From Endotrypanum monterogeii (lineage: Eukaryota; Euglenozoa; Kinetoplastea; Trypanosomatida; Trypanosomatidae): a stretch of DNA of 51,521 nucleotides. Below, piece after piece: positions 30,301-39,522 of this stretch. The stretch is from positions 1,238,790 through 1,290,310 of the forward strand of contig CM007316.1 in assembly GCA_000333855.2 (NCBI GenBank), read 5' to 3'. Position 1 is the stretch's first letter, and each line of letters begins with the position of its first letter. The notes under the pieces were generated by a model that saw only the letters and a list, made by a program, of their open reading frames with translations, was not told where the DNA came from and did not search any database. The position numbers and the translations under genes were made by a program.

Positions 30301-31242
30301 GCTCTAGCGGCGTCTGGCGCGGTGACGGCAACGGCCCAGCAGCTCACATCGGTTGCCTTCCAGAAGGTGCCACACACAGAGGCGGAACACTGGCTGCCGT
30401 CTCTGAAGAGCGTCATCTATCAATGGCCTCGCCTGCGCGCCAGAGTAATAGATGCATCTCATGGCGTTTTATTGCCACTCCATCAAGGCACTGGCGCTGA
30501 TGGTGACGTCGACACATCTCGCCAGGTCTCAGATACCTTGCCTAGCGACATCACCACATCGGCAGCGGTGGCGGCGAGAGGCTCTAGCGGTCTGTTTTCT
30601 CAGACTCAAAACACAATCGAAACCACTGCACCGCCACCGACTGATTCAGCACCGAGCATGTCTACCATGACGGAGTCGATGGAGCACCCTGAGGTCTCCT
30701 CGGTGGCCCAGGTCTCCGTAGAGGAGGTAATGCCGTACCTTCGCCGCAACCTTTTGCTTCGCCGGGGGCTTTATGACATGACCGACGGAAAAGCGGTCAC
30801 GCCAGCCAGAGCTCCGCGGACAGTCACCGCAGGGAGTGACCGGGGGAAGGAAATATTTTTAAACGAAGTCCCTGAGACGGCAGCATCGCCCACAAAAACG
30901 AAAGAGGTGGTTCCTCAGTGGTCTGCAGCCCAAGAGGAGTTCCTGAATAGCTGGGACGCGCGATGGTCTCGCTACCGTGTTGCTACAGTCGCATCGTCCT
31001 CGCCCTTCATAGGGCCGACGGAGCTGGTTGAGTTCAAGCGCTTTCTGAGGCAGGCCGACCCACACCGCCCATGTCCCTGGGGTAGTGAGTTTGTGAGCCG
31101 AGAAAATCCGTTGATGCACCCGATTATTTACTCATGGGAGAAGCGTGAATCTCCTGAGGCTCCACCTAAACCAAAGAAGGAAGCGCGTAATGGTGGTTCT
31201 CGAGCTGGTGCAAAGAAGAAGGTCGGCAAGGATCTAGTGTAG
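27334..31242 (+). CDS. Large coiled-coil protein of unknown function
   Basis: The 1,302-residue product starts at an ATG (MSELLLQQLQQVL...); the frame is open from a TTG 15 codons earlier. Residues ~90-135 form a helical region (ALALFASNAGVYRPFLVKLF) that recalls the N-terminal domain of TSNAXIP1-type axonemal proteins, but only loosely. A long coiled coil lies at residues ~309-420. It is followed by a Lys/Gly-rich segment near 480-510 that could act as a nuclear-localisation-like or RNA-contacting patch. The rest alternates helical blocks with Ser/Thr/Pro-rich linkers, including a Pro run near residue 850. The C-terminus is strongly basic (KPKKEARNGG and AGAKKKVGK). No enzyme motif, signal peptide or membrane span is seen. 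A cytoskeletal or flagellar role is only a guess. The true start is uncertain because of the splice-site geometry noted separately. Confidence 0.82.
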   Translation: MSELLLQQLQQVLEPWDSLPVKDNPDEVDRPESLLWAMPPPPVPESVSTSSPSKSPSLTRPANSTDDGYSAEGPAATCMAYSRAATTKLELARAALALFASNAGVYRPFLVKLFRFLFDFVDELREEQGRMRMEWWTLHKSGGSAAIVANEGSGGFLGATPEEQNAVSAAFEKVRLTENRMAALVEEAAVQRDHFQSQLKVQKSYQYHLEDILCHQVGLTQILLDHHLYQDVVAGKQSMAVSIVAAESSRLPAIHPAGGMRPKNGDSVDSRGAHNRMHPAQDATPSTRDVLGLRSKNAPVLPPERRDAAHVQRLVARAEKELVLERTEVQLRDLRAQHDNLQGRVQSLMKLNARYARQSIELSARLSVLQEHNIALAADVQLFQRDYVKVLHWVEHLQRDLQVARGTVLTMLQLQKEGELQSEGGKGEDVPSVLGGEEGEVRSRSDVKGNDSKSTMTYSFESAASLSPAAATEDTDARKATSGNGKKRKGGKGARVRSGAEEEGRGVHDSLPGERLRNELRELLKMSDPDRTGVKLNMLQTLYLLCGKSLHEGPDTGGISSKMNSYSARGWRSLISVSEWVPPYGLHAKVPLQLRSRSAVRLLHLHPLVAEVLVHELLSQREELLWFAQEEAETQRASTRTGEGLGSRKASIDAVTTTSISFPDYIALFVIVVWLNGLNGNSHLLPPLLRARLLEEVQARRGSSDAASQQTAAPTGMWSDAGDTLKTTDRPLASTSLWDLRYIVHHLCVGEEMSRLPPEGLQLTYALDKASLQVGAGPLTYAYGLASRGSLCDILFHVFRSERSVFVGLCRAIDANIVAAMQEEQQRAVEALIKERGVKQTKKNVRQLDSVHTSPPPPPPDAPSMPPLRGFIPANQVARILLAMYPSYPTTTIEDLIRAAVADGTNAAENPSILYYEVLLPSRTLPGPTTVSMTMDLSMAAGTTFASLFYTAICVDALESMQMVEDSIGDFAYGQKQLGSMSAEAFSGAALAASGAVTATAQQLTSVAFQKVPHTEAEHWLPSLKSVIYQWPRLRARVIDASHGVLLPLHQGTGADGDVDTSRQVSDTLPSDITTSAAVAARGSSGLFSQTQNTIETTAPPPTDSAPSMSTMTESMEHPEVSSVAQVSVEEVMPYLRRNLLLRRGLYDMTDGKAVTPARAPRTVTAGSDRGKEIFLNEVPETAASPTKTKEVVPQWSAAQEEFLNSWDARWSRYRVATVASSSPFIGPTELVEFKRFLRQADPHRPCPWGSEFVSRENPLMHPIIYSWEKRESPEAPPKPKKEARNGGSRAGAKKKVGKDLV

Positions 31243-31378
31243 TCTACTAGATGTGCGCCACTCCCCTTTGCGGCACCAACACTGCTCCTCTATCTTCCTC
31301 CACACTGTTCCCCTTTTCTATGTTCTGGGTGTCAATGTGACGCTGTTCATCGGGCTGCATGAATATGTAAATTACACC

Positions 31379-31450
31379 TACACACACACACATTCACACA
31401 CATTATTATTATTATAATAACAATAATGTGTGTGAATGTGTGTGTGTGTA
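31379..31450. repeat. Perfect 29-bp inverted repeat (hairpin) in presumed 3' UTR
   Basis: The arm at 31379-31407 (TA, CA repeats, ATTCACACACATTATT) is the exact reverse complement of 31422-31450, with a 14-base AT-rich loop at 31408-31421. It starts about 137 bases after the coiled-coil gene's stop. As RNA it would form a long uninterrupted stem. The arms are mostly dinucleotide repeat but share a non-repetitive ATTCACACACATTATT core, so simple microsatellite symmetry does not explain it fully. Confidence 0.9.
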
Positions 31451-32161
31451 TTGGAGGCTTCTTCACTCATATATATTTTGGAGAAGCAACTTTTTTCTTG
31501 TTAAATATGTTGCCGCATCTATTTCTACTTTTTGCTTTGAATTTTATCTTTGAAAGTTGACTGGGGGAAACCATTTGACTCCGATTCTCTACATTGTTTC
31601 TCGTTTGCCACCCTTTATCTATTTATTTCATTGAACATTCCTCTACATTTCTCATCTTATGGAAACTTTTTTTTTTTTTCTTCACCTCGTCCATTTTCGC
31701 GCTGTGGCGCGTGGCACGCACTCACGAAAATAAACGGAGGGGGTTGGGGGCTGCTTCGCTTCGTCCTTGCTTGACGTGTGCTTGTGTGTTTCGCTCTTGG
31801 AGAACAGACTTTTTTTTTCCCTTCCCCTCGGTTTTGGGTCATCATACTTCAAGCACACCGTTGGTGTATTTGAGACGGCCGATATGAAACGGATCTTTCG
31901 GGTGTGCCATCATTCACTCATGGGTGAGCTTCTCTTCTTCCCATATAAAAAAAAAAAAACGTATGCGTAGTGATCATCTCTTCCTCTTCTTCACCTCAAA
32001 TTGACATGCAGCAGTCGCCCTCTGACTGGATTGACGCGAGCAAGCGCCATTCGCACACTCGCCCGCAGAGCCACAACACACGAAAGGAAGTTGGTGGAGG
32101 TTAGCGCACCTCCACGTTAGTCGTGTTTTTTCCTAACCTCTCCACCCTACCACTAGGTGAG

Positions 32162-32191
32162 TTTTTTTTTAATTATTCGTCGTTATTCTAG
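32162..32191 (+). promoter_or_regulatory. Probable trans-splice acceptor for IFT22
   Basis: A T9 run followed by a T-rich stretch (AATTATTCGTCGTTATTCT) ends in AG at 32190-32191, 55 bases before the ATG at 32246. A second T/C tract ending in AG near 32154-32155 is an alternative. Confidence 0.45.
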
Positions 32192-32245
32192 AGTCGTTTC
32201 CGGTCGACCCCTTCTTTGCCCTTCTCCCTTCCCTCTGCGCTCGTC

Positions 32246-32902
32246 ATGGCAGATGAGAAGATCAAGATTATTGTAGTCGGCCCGGTCAAGAGTGGCAAGA
32301 CAACAATCACAAATTTCCTCAGCGGCACGCGCGATACGCCCACGAGCAAATACTATGAGACGAACCCTCTTCGCATCGTGGAGACGGAGATCGAACTCGA
32401 CGCCACAAGCCTTACTGACCGTCGCGTCGTTTTCTCCGGTGGCGACTCTAAGACAAAGCGAGTGGTTGTGCAAATTTGGGATCTGAGCGGAAGCAGCAAA
32501 CACCAGGCCGGTTGGCCAGCTGTGGCGGACAAGGCCGATGGCATCATCTTCGTTTTCAATCCCGCGGTAAAAAATGGTGAGAAGGAGTTGTCGCTGTGGC
32601 ATAAGACGTTCGCAGTGAATCAGTCAGAGCTCGACGCACTCGGAAACTTTTCTTTTCGCGTCCCCGACAAGCACTGCCTTGTCTTCGCTCACCATTCAAC
32701 ACTCCCGACAAATGCACCGGGAGAGGGGATGCCTCCGATGCCCAAGGGCCTGGAGAAGATAAAGGTGCTGGAGACGTCCCTCGACTATCACAGCGATAAC
32801 TTCAAAGCTGCATTTGATAAGCTGATTGAATCTATCGTCGTCGCCCGGATGGAGGCAGAGGAGGATGAAGTCCTTCAGCGCGAAAGGCGCACCCACCTAT
32901 AG
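32246..32902 (+). CDS. IFT22: Intraflagellar transport protein 22 (RABL5-like small GTPase)
   Basis: IFT22 is a Rab-like GTPase-fold subunit of the IFT-B train, which carries cargo along the axoneme. The 218-residue product has an intact P-loop at residues 12-19 (GPVKSGKT). The switch-II region appears as WDLSG at 78-82, close to the WDxxG of the family. The usual NKxD guanine-specificity motif is replaced by AHHS at about 148-151. That replacement, together with the preceding FNPAV and the short GW-PAV segment around residue 89, is characteristic of IFT22/RABL5 rather than ordinary Rabs. There is no C-terminal prenylation cysteine, also as expected. The start is the ATG at 32246; the frame is open 10 codons upstream from an ATG at 32216, in T/C-rich leader sequence. 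The protein is slightly longer than human IFT22 (185) through a C-terminal acidic/basic tail and an N-terminal-half insertion. Confidence 0.92.
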   Translation: MADEKIKIIVVGPVKSGKTTITNFLSGTRDTPTSKYYETNPLRIVETEIELDATSLTDRRVVFSGGDSKTKRVVVQIWDLSGSSKHQAGWPAVADKADGIIFVFNPAVKNGEKELSLWHKTFAVNQSELDALGNFSFRVPDKHCLVFAHHSTLPTNAPGEGMPPMPKGLEKIKVLETSLDYHSDNFKAAFDKLIESIVVARMEAEEDEVLQRERRTHL

Positions 32903-34021
32903 ACAGCGGGGAAAAGTTTTTTAATGTTTATACGCAGGCGCAGCGCCTCGGCCGATCTTCATCCTGTGAGCTCCCCTTCTCCGCTGGGGGGCGACACCCT
33001 GTGCGTTTCCAATATCCTCGACATATGCGTGGTGCGGTGGTATTGACGTACATGCTGCATAGCGGTGCAGATGTCTGTCTTTTCCCTCCCTTGTCGCATA
33101 CACTCTCCGAAACACTATTTTGTATGGTTCTCTTCAGGTGCGTGTGCGTGTGTGTGTGTGTGGAGGGCGGTGCTGTGCGTCCCTGCTTGACAGCTGCGTG
33201 TCCTCTTCGTTTTTGTTTTCTGCATTAGATTTTTTTTTTTGCATCGAAGCTGCACACATCGCCTTCGTTCCATCTTCACTCTTTTCTTTGTTTTTGGTGC
33301 TCACCTATGAACTGGCATCAGTGAGGCGTACGCTTCGCGGGGCTCATGGATGATTGATACTACCGCGAGGGGGTCGACATGACATAGGGAGCTCAAGTCC
33401 GACGAGCGCAGACCCGTATACCCTCTTCCTCATCGAGTAGAAAAGATTGAACACCCTCAGCATGCTGACATTCGGGGTAGCGGAGGAAGGAAGAGAGGAG
33501 ATAACGCACTCAAAACCAAAACTCAAAAACATCAAAGTATTGCCCAGCGGACCTTTTGTTTTTTTGTTTCCGTGCTTTGGTCTCACTCGGTATACAACTT
33601 GCGGCTACTTCGTCCTACAGGGAGGGAAGGTATAGCCTCAGGATCATGTCAACTCGTTTCGTGTACATACATCTGCGATTCGTTTTCGTTTTTTTTTTTC
33701 GTCTCGCTTTGGCTCTCTTCCCTGCCCTCGCTTTCTACCAGAGGGTCGTGATATCGATGACGGTAGCAGGTCTTGCAGTTCTCTCTCTCTTTTGCGTTTG
33801 GATATCTCATGATTCCTTTCGAAGTCCTCCTCAATCTTCACTCCTTCTATCTTCTTCGCACCTTTTTTTTTTGTGTTTTTTTTTTTTTTAACCCTTTCTT
33901 TTCTCTTTCATTTGTTTTGATTTTTTGTTTCCTGCCAAATCATCGCTGCTGCTGTTGCTGCTGTGATAATGTTTTGACCTGACATCCGTGTATTTCACCC
34001 CGTCTTTTCCACTTCCTTCCT

Positions 34022-34022
<1 letters not shown>

Positions 34023-34053
<31 letters not shown>
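34023..34053. repeat. Compound (CA)n-(TA)n microsatellite
   Basis: A CA run of about 16 bases continues into a TA run of about 16 bases. Confidence 0.9.
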
Positions 34054-35361
34054 CCTGTACAGTGGTACATTAAGAAAAAAAAAAGCGAAAAGCAAAGCAA
34101 ACCAAAAAGTGAAGTACACACTCACATCAAAACTAGTAGCAGCAACCACCATATTGCACAAGAACACACACACACACACAATCTGTGGTGAAGACGACTG
34201 CTCTCTCATCCACTAAGTGTGTTTTTTTTCTCTTTCTTGTGCCTTCTTTGTTCACGTAGGCACTTCCTCGTCACTCTCCCTATCTTTCAACACTGTGGAG
34301 TGATTTAAGGCTTTATTCCGCGGTCTTATACGACGTCAAGAAGCGTCTACGCTCATTTCTCGACTGTTCCGTGTCGCTTCGACTCGTGCTCCTGTGGTGT
34401 TTCACTGGTGCTGCTGTGCGAGTTTTTGTGTGACTGTTCCCTCTTTTTTTTTGTTCTTTTTTTTATTTCTTCACTTTTTGTTACGTCTGTGGCTCCCCAT
34501 TTTCCTTTATATGCTCCCTCGTCCTGTCCTCTGAGGTCGAAAAACTTTTTTGTAGTTCCCCCTTCACCCCCCTCCCCCTCCCCCATTCCATTCTCTTCTT
34601 GTTGCTCTCCCCTTCAAATCGAGTGTGTGAGTGCGTGCGACGAGACCACCACTACCTAACTGTACCCTCTCTTGTGCGTTCGTCCGTTCACACCAGGTAC
34701 ACTTCTCAGGAAGCCCACAGTCCCTCTCCCTTTCGTCGCGGAGGATTTTCCCACTGATTTCGTTGTTTCGTTTTTCTCCCCCTTTTTTTTTGTAAATTGG
34801 TTCTGTGCTCTCGTTATCTTTTTTATTTATTTCAGCTTTCCCCCCCTCCCCCCCCCCTCCGCTCAAGAGGGATTTGAAAAAAAAGAAAACGACTAGAAAA
34901 AGCACCTTGTTTCTTCGTTCTAGCTTCTCTCTTCCCCTCTGTGTGCTGCTGGACTTTTTCATTCTCTGCCTACCTGCCTCTCCCTCTTCATTCCCCCTCT
35001 TTTTTTTATTATTGCTTCCCAACGTGTTTCCTTTGCCTTCCTCTTGTTGTCTGTGATCTACACGATACGCGCGAGATTTTTCTCGTTCATTTTCACCCCT
35101 TTTTTTTTGTTTCTTATTTCCTTCGTGTACTCGTTGGCAGCTTTTGATCCTGCCCGCCAAGGAGTACGTATCTAGTTGAGTGTGCGTCTCTCTCTGCGCT
35201 TCTGAGTCAGTGTTTTGCTGAACAGTTTTGTTTTGTTTTGTTTTTCCCTCCCCGTAGGCTCTCACGACTTTTTCCCAATACGGTTTCTTTAGTTTTTCTC
35301 CTTTTTATTTTTCTTCTCTGTTACTGTCTGCTCTCTCTTTCTCCCCTCCATCTTTGTGCAG

Positions 35362-35448
35362 TCCCCCTCCCCTCCCCTCCCCTCCCCTCCCCTCTTTCCC
35401 TTCGGTGTGGATATTCAATCCCTATCCCCATCCCCATTCCCATCCCCT
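35362..35448. repeat. (CCCCT)n and CCCCAT-like repeats (C-rich strand)
   Basis: Six or seven CCCCT units at 35362-35394 are followed after a short gap by CCCTATCCCCATCCCCATTCCCATCCCC at about 35420-35448. The opposite strand is a series of G3-G4 tracts separated by one to three bases, a typical quadruplex-prone pattern. Confidence 0.85.
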
Positions 35449-36561
35449 TGTTTTCTCTTTTTTTTTTTCGGCTCTCCTGTTCAGGAAACGGCTTATTTAT
35501 GGTGTAATATTTTATATCACGTTCCGATCTGTCAGTCTGTCTTTTCTATTTCTCTTCCCTTTTTGGCTAACACGTCTCTGTTTGTGGTGCTTTTGTTTTT
35601 TTCCCGGCGCATCTTCCATCTCATCCCCCGCCCCCGCCTGTCTCTGCTAGTCTGATCGCCCCGGCAACTCACTTCGCCCGTTTTTCCGTCACAAAGAAAA
35701 CGTGCGTGCACACAGATACACACACACACCCAAGCTTCCTCTCTTCAACTGTTAATCAACCACACAACACCCGGCGAATAGGTTTGCATATTTCCCTCTT
35801 CTGAATTTTTCCTTTCTCTGTTTATCAGGGGTGCTGCTGCTGCTGACACCATTCGGTTCATTCATATATGTATTCTACTAACTTTGTTTAGTTTTGCTGA
35901 GCACCAACTTGTGGTTGCATCCTTTTTGTTTTTCTTTTTTTTGTTTCCTTTCACCTTTCCGTTTCTTGCGCGTGTTTCCACATATCTTTTTTAAATATTT
36001 TGCTGATTGCCTTTCCCTTTTTTCTTTTCTCCGTTTGTCGCTTGGCTGTGGTCCGTATTGGCTTACCTGATCTCACACTCTGTGTTGAACTGCCGCCGCT
36101 GCACTGCGGAGGTTTCTGCTCAGAGAGGAAGGAGGTTTGTTGATTTGACAGCCGTCTTCCCCCGTCTCTCAGCTGCGAAGTACTCTACCACAGTATTTTT
36201 TTTTGTACCAGGCTCGTGGACAAAGTCAGCGAGAGAGAACGATAGCGACGGAGGCCCCCCAAAAAAAGTGTAGAGGCTAAGCAACCCAACTCGACCGCCA
36301 AGATACTTATTGGAGAGATTTTCTTATTCCCGAGTTGTTTGCCCGTGTGTGGGCTCTCCCAGCGCATCTCTCGCCCCTCTCTTTTTTAAATATTTATTTC
36401 GTGCGTGCGTGTCTGTGTTTTTGTCTGTGCGTGTGTGTATTTGGCGACTACCGTGCGAGACGACAAAACGGGAAAAAAGGAAAGAACCTCCGCCCCCTCC
36501 TGCTCCTCCCGACTTCATTTCACGAGCACACGCACATACATATATAAATATACATACAAAT

Positions 36562-36564
<3 letters not shown>

Positions 36565-36600
<36 letters not shown>

Positions 36601-36641
36601 TTACTTACTTACTTACTATATATCTTCTTATATATACTTCT

Positions 36642-36672
<31 letters not shown>
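36565..36672. repeat. (TA)n - (TTAC)n - (TA)n compound repeat
   Basis: A 35-base TA run, then about four TTAC units (36599-36617), then further TATA/CTTCTTA sequence and another TA run at 36645-36672. Confidence 0.9.
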
Positions 36673-36675
<3 letters not shown>

Positions 36676-37642
36676 GTATGTGTATTCCCAACACAAACCC
36701 TCCGTCGCTGGCATAATAACATTTTACACAATTGTATCTCGGCTAAAAGAATCCAATACAACAAAAGGCGAGAAAAAGGGGGCGTCATAGAGGAAGGCAG
36801 TGCTGCATGGATACTGGAGACGGCATTAGTGCACAAGCCTCTTTTCTACACAAACCTCTAGTTTTTGTTTATTTGGTGTGCTCTCTTATATTCATATTCA
36901 TATCTACACGCAATCTGAAGCACACATTTTTTCACGAGGCTGCTGCAGTGCACTGAACAGATTGTGTGTCCAGAGGCCTTCCAACAGAAACAAGTGATCT
37001 AATCACAAAGCTGGGAACAACAACAAAAAAACGGTCCAAAAGAGTTTTGTGAAAAACAAGCGAAAAAGAGGCTGGGGAGGAGGAGGTACAGGAAGGATTT
37101 TTTTTTTCGAGAGTGCACTGTGTTTAGGTATTCCTTTTTTTTTGCTTGGCTGTTTTATTTCCCCCGGTGTGTAAAGCAGTCTACGGTTGCTTGAACTTAC
37201 CCTCTTCCAAGGAAGAAGACGCTTCTGTGCTTGTTTGCGTGCGTGCGGGCCTTGTAGAAACGACTCGTCATATTTGCCTGACCGTCAACGGCTACTTCAG
37301 ATCTTCAGACGCACACAGACACACACACACAGACACACACAGACGCCCCGCATTTGATAGGATTAACATCCTTCTACCACACGCAGTTGTTTCTTCTTTG
37401 TTTACATATTGGGATTTATGAGTAGAGAGACAACGGTACACTCATCCACACAAAGTTAACTGCATCAGCACCAATACAAGGGGGGGGGAAGAATTATACG
37501 CCCACGGGTTTTTCATCATTCGTTTAATCAGCCAATCAAAAAAAAAAGCACACACACACACACACACACAATACAAGAATTTCTACATCCCTAGACGGCT
37601 ACACCTCACTACTAGTATCATTATCTGCATCTTCTTCCTCCT

Positions 37643-37668
37643 TTATATATATATATATATATATATAC
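37643..37668. repeat. (TA)n microsatellite
   Basis: 26 bases of alternating TA within the long spacer. Confidence 0.9.
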
Positions 37669-38329
37669 TACCCTTCATCGTCCCGTTCTCTCTCTTTTTG
37701 TTATATATTTTCTTTTCCCGTTACACACAAGAAGAAAAAATTCTCCCCATTTTTTTTTTCTTCCCCCATTTTTATTATATCCGCCCGTTCTTTCTGTTTG
37801 ATCAAGCTTGCGATTTTCTCTTTTTAAGCTCGCTCTTTCCCCTTCCCCCCTTCATCACCAGCGTGTACTGCACAACATCTGTTTTTTTTTTTTTGCCCTT
37901 TTGCTCGATTTTCTCGTGGTCTTTTCTTTTAGGATTTTGAGCCTTTTTTTTTGTTTTTGTGGGTGCAGTTCGGGTTCCATTGTGTGTCTGTTACACACTG
38001 TCTCTCGCTCTCCGCACAGCGGCATGCGATCCCCCGTCGACATCTAGTGAGCGTTTCTTCTTTCTCGCTTGAAAAAAAAAAAATAGCATCAAGCAAAAAA
38101 AAAAGACGAAAACAGCAACAACGTAAAAAAAAAAAAAGCGTATTCCGTCTCCGCTTTATTTTTTTGTTTGTTTGTCTACTAGACGTGTGCGTGTGTGCTT
38201 TTGTGTGCCTGTCTCTGTTTTACTTTTGTGATTCTCTTCTTCTGCCCCCACCTTTTTAAAATTTTTCCTACACGACGGTGTTCAATCTCACAACGATTTT
38301 GTTAGTCATTTTGACCCAGTAAGCTGAAA

Positions 38330-38352
38330 CCCCCCCCCCCCCCTCCCCCCCC
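38330..38352. repeat. C-homopolymer (one T interruption)
   Basis: 14 C, one T, 8 C, followed by an A7 run. Homopolymer length here is prone to sequencing error. Confidence 0.9.
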
Positions 38353-39228
38353 AAAAAAACTTTTACGAACCACGCTAGCCCACATACAGACACACGTAAG
38401 CAAGCCAAGGGGGCCGATCTCCACGCCGAAAAGAAAAAAAGAGTGCGGAGAGAAATTCGCTTGAAGCGTCTATATCCTTCCATATTTGTCTTCACAAATT
38501 TTTGCTCTTTTTTTTTTGTACGCTAATCGAGTGGGATTTCTGGGAGCGGCTTTACGTGTGGTTGCGCGCCATTTCAGAGATTGTGTTTTTTTTCCGCACT
38601 TCTCTTTCGTTTCATTCGTCTCTCTCTTTTTATCAGGTCACTTTCCCGCGTGTCGACTGTGCGTCTTTTTTTTTTTGTTGTGTGTGTGTGTGTGTGTGTT
38701 TGATTGTGTGTTCTCTGGGAGTGTGAAAACATCCTGGGCTTCTCAAGTGCGTGCGCGACTCGTGTACGTTGCGGCAACCGTGTCTTGGTTACAGACACAC
38801 GTGCACAGACAACGCCATCACCAATTCTTCTCGCTGGAAGATCTTTAATTTTTTAAAAATTTTATTATCATCAAGCATCCTTCACCACTACGCCAAGCAG
38901 CCACTCGGAGGGTAGGGTAAGTGGAACGACAACGAATCTTTCATTTTTCTCTGTTTTTCTTGTTTCACTTGTCATTCGCGTTTCCTCTTTGGATATATAC
39001 GTATTTTTTTTTTTGTTGCAACACCTTTTTTTTAAAAATTTTATTTCTGTTTTGCTCATCTTATTTTCCGTTTTTTTTTTTTTCGCTCCGAAGAAGCTCT
39101 GCATATCGACAGCGCGTCGCTGTCCCACATCTTCACTTTTCTCCCTCGCGAATCACTTTTTTTTTTTGTGTTTTTTTTTTTTTTCTGTTTGTTGCTCATC
39201 TTATTTTCCGTGTTCAATCCCTTCCTCA

Positions 39229-39269
39229 CTTTCTCCTCCTCTCCTACACTCCCCGCCTCTCTCCTTGAG
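39229..39269 (+). promoter_or_regulatory. Probable trans-splice acceptor region for the 626-residue gene
   Basis: A 40-base T/C tract (CTCACTTTCTCCTCCTCTCC... and CCGCCTCTCTCCTTG) ends in AG at 39268-39269. A second, weaker candidate (CTGCCCTACTC then AG at 39478-39479) lies closer to the ATG at 39523. Confidence 0.45.
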
Positions 39270-39522
39270 AAAAAATCCTTCCTCTTTTGGAGAGAAACAA
39301 AGAAGCCGCCTCATCTTCTCATAGGCAGGATATTGCACGTGCGCATAGGCAACACAAGGGGTTTTAAAAGGGACCAGGGAAAAGGTACACGTGAGCGAGC
39401 GGCAAAAAAAAAAATAATATATATATATACAGGATACTACTACCAAAAAAAAAAAAGTCAAGAGGCCTGCCCTACTCAGCGAGCGGCTTCTCTGTTCACT
39501 AAGAGGGTTGATTCGGAGGACC

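Larger units (their letters stand above)
31243..32245. other. Spacer between the coiled-coil gene and IFT22
   Basis: About 1.0 kb without a credible gene. It carries a perfect 29-bp inverted repeat at 31379-31450 (separate entry), T-runs at about 31668-31679 and 31809-31817, an A12 run near 31948-31960 and T/C-rich sequence before IFT22. Confidence 0.75.
32903..39522. other. Very long (6.6-kb) T/C-rich spacer
   Basis: No credible gene is seen in 6.6 kb. The + strand is strongly T/C-biased in long stretches (for example 33690-33960, 34400-35660, 37690-37960, 38940-39260), with many T-runs of 9-12 bases and a few A-runs. It also holds (TA)n at 34038-34053, 36565-36599, 36645-36672 and 37643-37668, (TTAC)n at 36599-36617, (CA)n near 34023-34038, 37319-37343 and 37550-37570, (CCCCT)n at 35362-35394, a CCCCAT-like repeat at 35420-35448, and a near-pure C-run at 38330-38352. 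Frames here encode Phe/Leu/Ser-rich or Lys/Arg-rich low-complexity peptides, as expected of repeats. I find no tRNA-like A and B boxes. Confidence 0.75.

Noticed and set aside
33690..33960. T-runs that could be read as RNA polymerase III terminators
   Set aside because: No internal promoter boxes precede them, and equal T-runs occur throughout the spacers as polypyrimidine tracts.
34564..35265. 233-codon open frame on the minus strand
   Set aside because: It is the complement of T/C-rich spacer and so encodes Lys/Glu/Arg/Gly-rich low-complexity sequence; such composition keeps stops rare without coding.
36310..36861. 183-codon + strand frame in the 6.6-kb spacer
   Set aside because: It runs through (TA)n and (TTAC)n repeats that encode Ile-Tyr and Leu-Thr runs; no ATG-led coding pattern outside the repeats.
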